From assembly GCF_900143075.1 (NCBI RefSeq), contig NZ_FRCY01000005.1, positions 124,001 through 188,000 on the forward strand: DNA of 64,000 nucleotides, given 5' to 3'. The position numbers were made by a program, and so were the translations under genes. Origin of the DNA: Cyclobacterium lianum (lineage in GTDB: Bacteria > Bacteroidota > Bacteroidia > Cytophagales > Cyclobacteriaceae). The notes beneath the pieces were generated by a model. That model searched no databases. It was not told the DNA's origin and saw only the letters and a list, made by a program, of their open reading frames with translations. Positions 9,208-17,224 of the stretch are shown here, in pieces (position 1 is the first letter of the stretch; every line of letters starts with the position of its first letter).

Positions 9208-9772
9208 CAAATGAAAATGCTTTTTGTCTAACAATCTCTCTATATTGAAACCCATCCACCAGGTGATAATATTCTTTGTACTCATTGACCACAAAACCAG
9301 TGACCTCGTTAGATTCAAAAGGTCTCCTTTTATACATTAGTTTAGGTATTTCTTTCTCTGCTCCCCCAATCACATTATTTGTTGTCCATTTTTTTAAAGT
9401 ATCATGGATTTTAACTCCACCGGGAATTAACGATATTATTCTTCGCTTTTGCCTTTTAGATTCTTCCAGATTTGTTCCGGCCTGATTGAAGAAAATGAAA
9501 TGCATATTATTCCTGTATCTTACCAAATTTTGTGGATTAAAAAGGTCCTGTAAATTCCCTTTCCACACCTCTTCATCCTTGTTCAAATAAATAATCTCAA
9601 AATAACTGGCTGGTAAAAGGCCATCATTTATTCCACTTCTCGTAAAGGCGGGCATGTTTAAACTTGGATATGGCTCTCTCACCAACCTTGCAAATACCAT
9701 CGATACTAAAAGAAAAATAACAGATCCATAGAAGACCAAAGTAATTTTATATTTCTTTATTAAGCTTTTCAT
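9188..9772 (-). CDS. Single-span membrane-anchored protein of unknown function
   Basis: 194 aa from the ATG at 9772; the longer open frame to 9856 overlaps the upstream gene and lacks a signal. One hydrophobic segment at residues about 8-28 (ITLVFYGSVIFLLVSMVFA) anchors a domain of about 165 aa that would sit outside the cytoplasm. It contains PAFTRSGINDG, FNQAGTN and a Lys/Arg-rich stretch KRQKRR. I do not recognise the family. It sits 22 bases after the CrtI-like gene and overlaps the HTTM-like gene, so a shared process with those two is likely. Confidence 0.7.
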   Translation of the reverse strand: MKSLIKKYKITLVFYGSVIFLLVSMVFARLVREPYPSLNMPAFTRSGINDGLLPASYFEIIYLNKDEEVWKGNLQDLFNPQNLVRYRNNMHFIFFNQAGTNLEESKRQKRRIISLIPGGVKIHDTLKKWTTNNVIGGAEKEIPKLMYKRRPFESNEVTGFVVNEYKEYYHLVDGFQYREIVRQKAFSFDDDITN

Positions 9773-9794
9773 ATCGTTCGCCTTTTCCGAAAAT

Positions 9795-11213
9795 TTAAAA
9801 TAAATCTTTAATTGCTCTCTTTGCAGCGTAATAACCACCCATCCCATGAACCCCACCTCCTGGTGGGGTGGATGCAGAGCAAATGTAAAAGTTTTTGAAA
9901 GAGGTTCTATAGGGAGAAATCCTCAGAGCTGGCCTGGTAAATATCTGAGACCAGTCCTGAACCCCTGCATTGATATCTCCACCTATATAATTGGGGTTAT
10001 AATTTTCAATATCCCTGCTGTTGAAAGTATGTTTCCCAATTATGGAATCTTTAAAGCCAGGTGCATATTTTTCAATTTGACTCAAAATACTGCCTGACAT
10101 ATCAACCTCAGATCCTGAAGGCACATGGCAATAGGCCCATGCCGTATGATACCCATCTGGTGAACGGGTTTTATCGAACAGGCTTTGTTGGGATAAAAGC
10201 ACATAGGGATTTTGGCTATATTTGCCCTCCCAGATCAGTTTCTCTGATTTTTTTATATCTTCCAACGTCCCTCCTAAATGAACTGTTCCTGCCTGCCTAA
10301 GCATTTCGGACTTCCAGGGTATGGGCTGGGAAAGCGCAAAATCCATTTTAAAAACACCCATTCCATACCTAAACCTATTCAGTTGCCAGCAATACAATTT
10401 AGAAAACTTTTCTCCGGCAATTTTTAGTAGGTGTTTTGGACTAAGGTCAAACATCACCAATCTTGAATCAGGAATTTGGCTTAGGTTAGTTATCATATTC
10501 CCTGTTTCAATCTTGCCTCCGATAGCTTTAAAATAATTGGCTAAAGCATCTGCCAGGCTTTGAGATCCTCCCTTTATCATTGGCCAACCACCATAATGTC
10601 CAGCTGCCATCAACACCATTCCAATAGCTGATGTAGCGATATTGGTGAGCGGTTGTATACCATGAGCTGCCATCCCTGCCCAAAGTGCCCGGGTTCTGGT
10701 TTCTTTGAATTTTTGGGCGAGGTAAGTGGAAGGCTTAAGCGCATTAATCCCAAAAGAACCAAGCTTTATTGGATTATCCGGGATTTTTAACGGTGATAAA
10801 ATATCGGCGGACAAAGCATCCCAATGATCTACAAGTGGTTTAAATAATTCAATATAGGATTTCGTGTCCCTGCCCAATTGATCAGCGGTTTCGAACAGGG
10901 AACGATGTAAGGAAACTACTGTCCCATCCGGTAACGGATGTCCTGCCAGCGTTTTGGGGTGTATAAATTCAAGTCCATATTGAGCAAGCGGTAAGGTCTT
11001 AAAAAATGGACCTGCTGCTGCCATGGGGTGGATTGCCGAACAAACATCATGTTTAAAACCGGGAAGCGTAAGCTCCATCGTTCGCATCCCCCCCCCAATT
11101 GTTTCTTTTCCCTCAATTAAAAGAACATTTAATCCATGCTTTTGTAAAACAATCGCCGCTGAAAGTCCGTTTGGACCTGATCCAACAACTACGGCATCAT
11201 AAGTAGTATCCAT
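9795..11213 (-). CDS. NAD(P)/FAD-dependent oxidoreductase, phytoene-desaturase (CrtI/PYROXD2) type
   Basis: 472 aa. The N-terminal Rossmann motif for FAD is clear: DAVVVGSGPNGLSAAIVLQKHG with a following acidic/basic IEGKETIGGGMRT. The C-terminal part carries the second dinucleotide-binding motif, ICSASTPPGGGVHGMGGYYAA, as in CrtI-like and PYROXD2-like amine-oxidase-superfamily proteins. True carotenoid desaturases sit in crt clusters; there are no other carotenoid genes here, so the substrate is open (a lipid, quinone or polyene are possible). It heads the operon with the 194 aa anchored protein and the HTTM-like protein. All three are AT-rich compared with the neighbourhood, which suggests transfer. 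Confidence 0.88.
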   Translation of the reverse strand: MDTTYDAVVVGSGPNGLSAAIVLQKHGLNVLLIEGKETIGGGMRTMELTLPGFKHDVCSAIHPMAAAGPFFKTLPLAQYGLEFIHPKTLAGHPLPDGTVVSLHRSLFETADQLGRDTKSYIELFKPLVDHWDALSADILSPLKIPDNPIKLGSFGINALKPSTYLAQKFKETRTRALWAGMAAHGIQPLTNIATSAIGMVLMAAGHYGGWPMIKGGSQSLADALANYFKAIGGKIETGNMITNLSQIPDSRLVMFDLSPKHLLKIAGEKFSKLYCWQLNRFRYGMGVFKMDFALSQPIPWKSEMLRQAGTVHLGGTLEDIKKSEKLIWEGKYSQNPYVLLSQQSLFDKTRSPDGYHTAWAYCHVPSGSEVDMSGSILSQIEKYAPGFKDSIIGKHTFNSRDIENYNPNYIGGDINAGVQDWSQIFTRPALRISPYRTSFKNFYICSASTPPGGGVHGMGGYYAAKRAIKDLF

Positions 11214-11229
11214 TGTTGCGTGTTTGGCG

Positions 11230-11255
11230 TAAATTTACTGCGTTTTTTAGTTCAA
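11230..11255 (-). promoter_or_regulatory. Candidate promoter of the CrtI/HTTM operon
   Basis: On the minus strand TTG at 11255-11253 is followed after 15 bases by TAAATTTA at 11237-11230, a one-mismatch fit to the Bacteroidota -7 element TAnnTTTG. It ends 16 bases before the ATG. The short spacing makes this a tentative call. Confidence 0.35.
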
Positions 11256-11570
11256 TGAAAAAAATATTAGATTTTATCCAATAATTACGCTTTTACTATT
11301 GAAAAATTTTTGGAATGGATATAAAATTCCTTTTGCAACTTGTTAAAACCCATGCATGGTCTAAAAAACTTTGGACAAGCAGAGCGCCAGACAACAAAAG
11401 GGATTGAATTGAACTATTATTGCATATTATCCTTGGATTTGCCGACGGCACTTTGTAAAACAGTTACCTCCCAAAAAGATTTCTTGAAATATAGGGCTGT
11501 TATCGATGCTTGTCTATAAAAAAAGCATGGAGAAAAGGTAATTTGATCCGAAAGAGGGCCTTCGCAAGAT
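11256..11570. other. AT-rich intergenic region
   Basis: About 315 bases between the start of the CrtI-like gene and the end of the next minus-strand gene. No ORF with a family match, no tRNA. The right edge contains the hairpin described at 11554-11580. Confidence 0.4.
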
Positions 11571-11580
11571 CTAAGGCCTC
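11554..11580 (-). terminator. Hairpin at the 3' end of the 154 aa gene
   Basis: GAGGGCCTT and AAGGCCTC form an 8-9 base-pair stem (one bulged base) around a 10-base loop and overlap the TAG stop of the upstream minus-strand gene. The downstream minus-strand sequence CTCTTTCGG has only a short U-run, so termination may be weak. Confidence 0.4.
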
Positions 11581-12035
11581 CTGGATTCAGGAACAACAAT
11601 TGGAACACCGCCATTATTCAAACCCTCAGGAAACATTTCCGATTTCGGCCCCTTCCCGGGTATTATAGGCATTCTGGAAGGGAAATCTTCTGGAAACTTT
11701 TTAATGGGCAAATCGGAAGAAAATCCTTTAGAAAGGTCAATGATAGGCATATTGTATTGTTCCGCTATTGCATTGTCCCCCCGATGGCGATGACCTGACT
11801 TTTCGATTTTATTGGTTAGAGCCCTGGGTTTATAGGAAAAGGATTGTTGTATTTCACTAATGTCAGCATAGGCCAAAAATGGAGCCTTTCCTATTGCCGT
11901 GTAATTTGACCCAACAGGTGGCAGGTTGGATTGACCTAAATTGCCCGGAACCACTTTAAAACCCAATAAACTCTGGGCGGAAGCAAAATTGAGACAAATC
12001 CATAAAGTACCAGAAAGCAACAGTAACTTAATCAT
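11571..12035 (-). CDS. Small secreted protein of unknown function
   Basis: 154 aa with a clear signal peptide (KLLLLSGTLWICLNFASAQ). The mature part is Pro/Gly-rich, with short motifs such as KFPEDFPSRMPIIPGKGPKS and no cysteines after the signal, suggesting an extended or poorly folded periplasmic or surface protein. No family recognised. It stands alone on the minus strand between two non-coding stretches. Confidence 0.6.
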   Translation of the reverse strand: MIKLLLLSGTLWICLNFASAQSLLGFKVVPGNLGQSNLPPVGSNYTAIGKAPFLAYADISEIQQSFSYKPRALTNKIEKSGHRHRGDNAIAEQYNMPIIDLSKGFSSDLPIKKFPEDFPSRMPIIPGKGPKSEMFPEGLNNGGVPIVVPESRRP

Positions 12036-12360
12036 GGGTTTATTAATTTAATTTTCTCTTTCAAAATGCGAGACGTTGGGCAGACCGCACAGCCCGCATC
12101 CCTGATTTTCAGGGCTTATGAGGCCACCCTCCCATTGCCCTGTAATATCTTCTTACTATGCCGTATCCCAGGGTCTCTGAGCACCTGCCATTTCGATCCT
12201 GCCTGCGGCTGTCAGTTAGTCCTTACCCTTCCGTTTACTTACTGCTCCTGTATAGGTTCGGTATCGCTCAACATAAACCGAACATGAATGACAATTAACA
12301 AATACGTAGATTCGGCAAAAAAGTTGATCGCATATTTTCCGAAAATCAAATTCCAAACTG
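12036..12360. other. Intergenic region without recognised gene
   Basis: 325 bases. Upstream of the 154 aa secreted-protein gene. The frames here carry stops or look like low-quality translation. I see nothing definite beyond presumed promoters at both ends. Confidence 0.35.
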
Positions 12361-12627
12361 GTGAAAATCAAAATGGTAGCGTTTCAGGAGAATAAAAGCC
12401 TATCCAAAGGTGTTTTTTTTAAGTGTACTAGGGTATTTTATACCAGTGGCAGTACTATATTTGATAAAAGAATAGCAATCAGTGATACCCGGTTTAATTT
12501 TAAAAATTGCCGTATCTCAGAAGCCATATATGCTCTGAAATGGACACCTGGACTGGAAAAAAGTGACATTGGTATTTGGAAGTTTCCTGAAAATATCCTG
12601 CTTTTTCCTCAAAAACGTGACGAATGA
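12361..12627 (+). CDS. Doubtful 88-codon ORF overlapping the response regulator start
   Basis: The frame ends in TGA at 12625-12627 and overlaps the ATG of the response-regulator gene by four bases (ATGA), the arrangement seen in coupled genes. The translation (FKCTRVFYTSGSTIFDKR and so on) matches nothing I know, and start sites are ambiguous (12361 or the next ATG at 12373). It may be real, a remnant, or chance; the overlap is the only argument for it. Confidence 0.25.
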   Translation: MKIKMVAFQENKSLSKGVFFKCTRVFYTSGSTIFDKRIAISDTRFNFKNCRISEAIYALKWTPGLEKSDIGIWKFPENILLFPQKRDE

Positions 12628-13064
12628 TGATTCCAACGAAACCAGCTCACATCTTATTGGTAGAAGACAATGAAGGAGACATTCTGCTTACCCTGGAAGC
12701 ATTTGAGGAAAGTAAAATAATTACTGAAATCAGCGTGGTTAAGAACGGACAGGAAGCCCTGGATTTTCTTAACCAAAATGATTCCTATACGGGCGCCAAA
12801 AAACCAGACCTGATACTATTGGACATCAACCTTCCCATCCTTAACGGGCATGAAGTTCTGGCAAACATCAAATCCGATCCTCTCCTCAAAAAGATCCCGG
12901 TGATCATGCTCAGCACCTCCGCTAACCAAAAGGACATAGACCTCGCCTATGAGTACCACACGAACAGTTACGTGAAAAAGCCACTAAACATGACTGATTT
13001 TTTAGACGCCATTTTAAAAATCGAAGCCTTTTGGTTTCAGCTTTCTACCTTGGCAAGGGATTGA
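12624..13064 (+). CDS. Single-domain response regulator, Rcp1 type
   Basis: 146 aa CheY-like receiver with no output domain. The acidic pocket is at E15/D16, the phosphoacceptor is D67 in LILLDINLP, the conserved Ser/Thr lies in MLSTSAN and the conserved lysine is K119 in VKKP. The NGQEALDFLNQ and DINLPILNGHEVL phrases are typical of the Rcp1 subgroup that partners phytochrome-like or PAS histidine kinases. No kinase gene is adjacent, so it is an orphan regulator here. Start could be ATG 12624 or the next codon ATG 12627. Confidence 0.9.
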   Translation: MMIPTKPAHILLVEDNEGDILLTLEAFEESKIITEISVVKNGQEALDFLNQNDSYTGAKKPDLILLDINLPILNGHEVLANIKSDPLLKKIPVIMLSTSANQKDIDLAYEYHTNSYVKKPLNMTDFLDAILKIEAFWFQLSTLARD

Positions 13065-13521
13065 TGTTTGATCTGCTTTTTGGATTTGCTAAACCTCCAG
13101 GTAACTCTTTTTTTCACCACCAGCTGTACTGATGATGAAAACACAGGGCAAATAATCTACGCTAACGATCGGTAAGGCTTTGTAAATCCTCTCAGCATCC
13201 AATCAAGAGTAATCAGCCAGTATTAAACATAGCTCCTGAATCATTTACCTCGGACCCGAATAAGGAACCTCCTTCAAAAACGCCCTTTCCTTCTCTGTGA
13301 GCGCTGTGCTGAAGAAGTGGACAGAGGTAGACCTGCTCTACCCTCAGCCGTCAACAGCTTTAAGCCCACAGCATCCCGCAAATTCCCAGTATGCCGCAGC
13401 TGTAATTAAATTGAGTTGAACGCCTATTGTAAAATTCTTTCAAATACACAAAAATATCCGAAAGCTGGCTAGGGGTAAAAATCCATTAAGGTGTCATTGA
13501 ATCAAAAGATATATTGATGGC
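13065..13521. other. Intergenic region with a short open remnant
   Basis: 457 bases between the response regulator and the TonB receptor. On the minus strand about 13250-13345 there is a 30-codon open stretch reading like a natural C-terminus (TALTEKERAFLKEVP), possibly the tail of a lost gene. The rest shows no gene; a promoter for the receptor must lie near its right end. Confidence 0.3.
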
Positions 13522-15867
13522 ATGAATACATTTTCTAAAGCTTTTGTTTTTGTCTGCTTTTTTGCCGGGAATTCGCTATGCGCTCAAACATTGACCCAAA
13601 CGATAAGAGGGAAAGTGGTAGATCGGGTAAGCAGAGCGCCCCTGCCGGGAGCTTCAGTCGTGATACTGAATACCAGCCCTCAGATGGTAGCGATCGCCGA
13701 TTCCCAGGGCAATTTTAAAATCGAACAGGTACCGGTAGGCAATCTTAGTCTGAAAGTGAGTTTTGTCGGCTATGAAGCAATTGTCCTTTCAAACCTTCTC
13801 GTCAACTCCGGGAAAGAATTGGTTTTAAACATTTCAATCGAGGAAAACTTGGGACAAATGCAGGAGTTTCTGGTGGCGGCCTCTGAAAAGGACCGGACAG
13901 TAAATGATATGATTGGGGTAAGCGGAAGGACTTTTTCAGTTGAGGAAACGAGGAAGTTCGCAGCGGCAGTCAACGATCCCGGGCGAATGGCCACATCTTT
14001 CTCCGGCGTGGTGGGTACGGATGATGGCAATAACAATATTTCAATCCGTGGCAACAGCCCAAACGGGGTACTATGGCGAATGGAAGGAATTGATATTCCA
14101 AACCCAAATCACTTTGTCAATCCTGGCAGCTCCGGAGGTGGAATTTCTATCTTAAGTGCTCAACTGCTGGCCAATTCTGACTTCCTTTCCAGTGCCTTTC
14201 CTGCCGAGTACGGAAATGCGCTTTCAGGGGTATTCGACCTCAGTTTGCGCAAAGGAAACAACGAAAAGCGTGAATTCACTTTTCAGGCAGGCTTTTTAGG
14301 GACGGATATCGCTGTTGAAGGCCCAATCGGGAATAATTACAGCGGATCTTATCTGATTAATTACCGCTATTCTACCCTTTCCCTATTGTCTAAAATGGGC
14401 GTTCCCCTTGGAGACTTCGTGACCAACTTTCAGGATTTGTCCTGGAATATCCATCTCCCAGCAAGTGAAAAAACCAGTTTCTCCCTTTTCGGATTCGGTG
14501 GCTTGAGCGATCAAAACAGCCTTGCTAAGGAGGACTCCCTGGATTGGACAGGAGAAAACGACCGCTACAGTTCAACCTACTTTTCACATACCGGAGCAGT
14601 AGGCATTAAACATGCCTACATGATCAACAAATCCAATTTTCTCCAAACCACCGTATTGGCTTCAGGAAATACTGTCGGTGATAAGGTAAACCGGCTCAAC
14701 GATCAGTATCATCACCAGGGCTGGACGTATGAAAAATTCAGCAACGCTAAGGTAACTTACAGCAGTGTATGGAATGCCAAACTTTCCTCCCGATCCAATC
14801 TAAGAAGCGGAATATACGCCAACCAATTGTTCTACAACCTGCATGAAAACGGCTATAACAAGGACTTGGATCAAATTGAAATAGCCATTGACTCCAAAGG
14901 AAGCACGCATAGTCTTCAGGCTTTCTCCCAGCTTAATTTCAAGGCGACAAAAAAATTGACATTGAATGTAGGAATGCATTACCTGCAACTCCTTTTGAAT
15001 CCTTCGAATTCCATTGAGCCAAGACTAAGTGCAACTTATGCCATTGACGAAATGCAGCGATTAAATCTTGGGTATGGACTGCATAGCCAGGTTCAACCCC
15101 TGGGGACTTATTTTGCCGAACTGGAGAAAAACGGGCAGATCATCAAACCCAATGAAAACCTTGGATTGAGCAAATCCCATCATGTCGTGCTGGGTTATGA
15201 CCGACGGCTAAATACCTATCTCCGAATTAAGATCGAGGGCTATTACCAGTACCTGTTCGATATCCCGATCAAGCCTGGCATCAATGAGACATACGCAATT
15301 ATCAACCAGCAATGGTCTTTTGTGACAGATCCGTTGATCAATGAAGGATTTGGGAAAAATTATGGTGCGGAGTTTACCCTTGAGCAGTTTACCCACAAAA
15401 ACCTCTATTTTTTATTGTCCGCTTCGCTTTACAATTCACTTTACAAAACCCAGGAAAATAAGTGGAGAAATACCCGGTACAATGGAAATGCAAACCTTAC
15501 CCTGACTGCAGGTAAAGCATTTAATTGGAAGAAAAACCGGATTCTCGGAGTGAACATTAAAAGCATCTATGGCGGAGGATTACGGACCACTCCTATTAAC
15601 CTGGAAAAATCAATAGCCCGGAAAGAAACGGTTTTTGAGGAGGGAAAAGCGTTCGAAGAGCAAAATCCAGCCTATCTCAGAACAGACCTTCGGGTAAGTC
15701 TCAAATGGAACCGCCCTAAATCAACCAGAACTCTGGCTCTGGATATTCAAAACGTCACCAACCGTAAAAACATATTCGGAACCGATTTTGAGCCCATGGA
15801 GGGAACCATCAAAACAGCCTATCAGTCACCTTTAATTCCTTTGATCAGTTACCGGGTAGAGTTTTAA
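13522..15867 (+). CDS. TonB-dependent outer-membrane receptor with carboxypeptidase-regulatory-like domain
   Basis: 781 aa. Signal peptide to about residue 21 (FVCFFAGNSLCAQ). Residues about 27-108 are the carboxypeptidase-D-regulatory-like beta-sandwich (RGKVVDRVSRAPLPGASVVI; GNFKIEQVPVGNLSLKVSFVGYE). A TonB plug follows (ISIRGNSPNGVLWRMEGIDI; FPAEYGNALSGVFDLSLRKG) and then a beta-barrel ending in an aromatic-rich terminal strand (ISYRVEF). This is a non-SusC receptor, about 780 aa, usually for siderophores, vitamins or other large ligands. No partner substrate-binding lipoprotein is adjacent, and the ligand cannot be predicted. Single gene on the plus strand. Confidence 0.93.
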   Translation: MNTFSKAFVFVCFFAGNSLCAQTLTQTIRGKVVDRVSRAPLPGASVVILNTSPQMVAIADSQGNFKIEQVPVGNLSLKVSFVGYEAIVLSNLLVNSGKELVLNISIEENLGQMQEFLVAASEKDRTVNDMIGVSGRTFSVEETRKFAAAVNDPGRMATSFSGVVGTDDGNNNISIRGNSPNGVLWRMEGIDIPNPNHFVNPGSSGGGISILSAQLLANSDFLSSAFPAEYGNALSGVFDLSLRKGNNEKREFTFQAGFLGTDIAVEGPIGNNYSGSYLINYRYSTLSLLSKMGVPLGDFVTNFQDLSWNIHLPASEKTSFSLFGFGGLSDQNSLAKEDSLDWTGENDRYSSTYFSHTGAVGIKHAYMINKSNFLQTTVLASGNTVGDKVNRLNDQYHHQGWTYEKFSNAKVTYSSVWNAKLSSRSNLRSGIYANQLFYNLHENGYNKDLDQIEIAIDSKGSTHSLQAFSQLNFKATKKLTLNVGMHYLQLLLNPSNSIEPRLSATYAIDEMQRLNLGYGLHSQVQPLGTYFAELEKNGQIIKPNENLGLSKSHHVVLGYDRRLNTYLRIKIEGYYQYLFDIPIKPGINETYAIINQQWSFVTDPLINEGFGKNYGAEFTLEQFTHKNLYFLLSASLYNSLYKTQENKWRNTRYNGNANLTLTAGKAFNWKKNRILGVNIKSIYGGGLRTTPINLEKSIARKETVFEEGKAFEEQNPAYLRTDLRVSLKWNRPKSTRTLALDIQNVTNRKNIFGTDFEPMEGTIKTAYQSPLIPLISYRVEF

Positions 15868-15912
15868 TTGATAAAATGAGCTCAGTCAATAGGACTACCC
15901 TTAATAACGGGG

Positions 15913-15987
15913 AGGCATCTTCAGCATTTGAAATAGGATAACAAATGAAAGGGTATAAAAAAGCAGGCATCGAGTTGAAGATGCCTG
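15913..15987 (+). promoter_or_regulatory. Two mutually exclusive RNA hairpins between TonB receptor and membrane-protein operon
   Basis: AGGCATCTTCA at 15913-15923 is an exact reverse complement of TGAAGATGCCT at 15976-15986 (11 pairs, long range). The same right arm also pairs locally: CAGGCATC at 15964-15971 with GATGCCTG at 15980-15987 around GAGTTGAA. The two structures cannot form together, as in attenuators. No U-run follows. It could also be a simple 3'-end structure of the receptor mRNA. Confidence 0.4.
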
Positions 15988-16124
15988 AAACAATATTCCT
16001 GGATTTATTACCCGTCGGATAACATTAGATTCTCCATATCTGGAGGCCCCCATCGATAATTTCTTATCCAACGCTTGCAGGATTGTAGGATTTGAATTAA
16101 CTTTGAAATAAAAAGTACTTTTAA

Positions 16125-16745
16125 ATGAGAAATAATTTGGATCACATACGCGATATAGCCGAGATCCGCTCCATGATGGAACGTTCCTCCAAATTCATGT
16201 CGCTTTCCGGTTGGGCAGGGATATTTGCAGGAACTTATGCGCTGATCGGAGCCTTAATTGCGACTAAGGTCTATCATTTTCATCCGGTAACGATAAGCGA
16301 TGCTACAATAAATTCCAGCAGTGCGGAGCTGGTACAATTGATTATCCTGGCTCTTGTCGTACTGCTTATGGCATCCGGAACTGCCATATTTTTTTCTTAC
16401 CAGAGAGCGAAACAAAGAGGCGAGAAGGCATGGAATGCTACGGCCAGACGCCTGCTAAGCAATATGGCTGTTCCTCTGTTCACTGGAGTAGTAATACTTA
16501 TATTTCTGCTGACCAATGGTCTTCTTGGCTTACTCGCACCTTTTACCCTGATATTTTATGGTTTGGCTTTGTATAATGCCGGTACCTTTACCTTCAAAGA
16601 AGTGAAGATTTTGGGCCTTGTTCAGTTAAGCCTGGGACTGATCAGCATCTGGCTTATCAGCTATGCAATCATCCTTTGGGCTGTAGGATTTGGCCTGGCG
16701 CACATCATTTACGGGATTTATATGCACAACAAGTACGAAAGGTGA
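16125..16745 (+). CDS. Four-to-five-span membrane protein
   Basis: 206 aa. An N-terminal amphipathic segment (HIRDIAEIRSMMERSSKFMSLSG) precedes several hydrophobic spans at about 27-47, 66-87, 110-145 and 160-195. The N-terminal MERSSKF.SLSGW phrase recurs in a family of Bacteroidota inner-membrane proteins paired with a small winged-helix regulator, which is the arrangement here: the next gene starts in a four-base GTGA overlap. Function unknown; it may act as a membrane partner of the regulator or be its target. Confidence 0.8.
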   Translation: MRNNLDHIRDIAEIRSMMERSSKFMSLSGWAGIFAGTYALIGALIATKVYHFHPVTISDATINSSSAELVQLIILALVVLLMASGTAIFFSYQRAKQRGEKAWNATARRLLSNMAVPLFTGVVILIFLLTNGLLGLLAPFTLIFYGLALYNAGTFTFKEVKILGLVQLSLGLISIWLISYAIILWAVGFGLAHIIYGIYMHNKYER

Positions 16746-17047
16746 AAATATCAATAGATGGTTTACATAAAGCATTTGAAAGCCGTATACGGCTCGGTAT
16801 CATGTCCTCTCTGGCTGTAAATGATCAGGTTGATTTCAATTCCCTCAAGGAATTTCTTGAGCTTACCGACGGTAACCTGGCAAGCCACCTGAAAGCGCTA
16901 GAAAAGGAAAAGTTTATTGGTATAAAAAAATCCTTTGTTGGCCGAAAACCCAACACCCAATATTTCATAACAGAAACAGGTAAAAATGCCTTTGAAAAAC
17001 ACCTGGAATCTCTGGAAGAACTGATACAGAACCTGTCCGATAAATAA
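16742..17047 (+). CDS. Small winged-helix transcriptional regulator (HTH_34/MarR-like)
   Basis: 101 aa. The preferred start is GTG at 16742, which overlaps the TGA of the previous gene (GTGA) and gives the usual family N-terminus KISIDGLHKAFESRIRLGIMS; the ATG further upstream would lie inside the preceding gene in another frame. The core LKEFLELTDGNLASHLKALE is the recognition helix region and FVGRKPNTQYFITETGKNAF the wing of the DUF/PF13601 winged-helix family. Cytoplasmic DNA-binding protein, likely coupled to the membrane protein upstream and DUF4153 protein downstream. Confidence 0.9.
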   Translation: MKISIDGLHKAFESRIRLGIMSSLAVNDQVDFNSLKEFLELTDGNLASHLKALEKEKFIGIKKSFVGRKPNTQYFITETGKNAFEKHLESLEELIQNLSDK

Positions 17048-17224
17048 TAAACAAAAAACAATAACAGAAAACAGAAATGCACGCTATCTGAAAAGCAGAT
17101 CAATGCGCAACCACTTTGAAAAACAAAGTTCTTTTAGAATGTAAAAACCGCCTGTTGGAATCGAAATTCTATTTATCAGCAAATGAGATGTTTTAAATGG
17201 CTCAATCCCAAAAAATCCCGTAGT

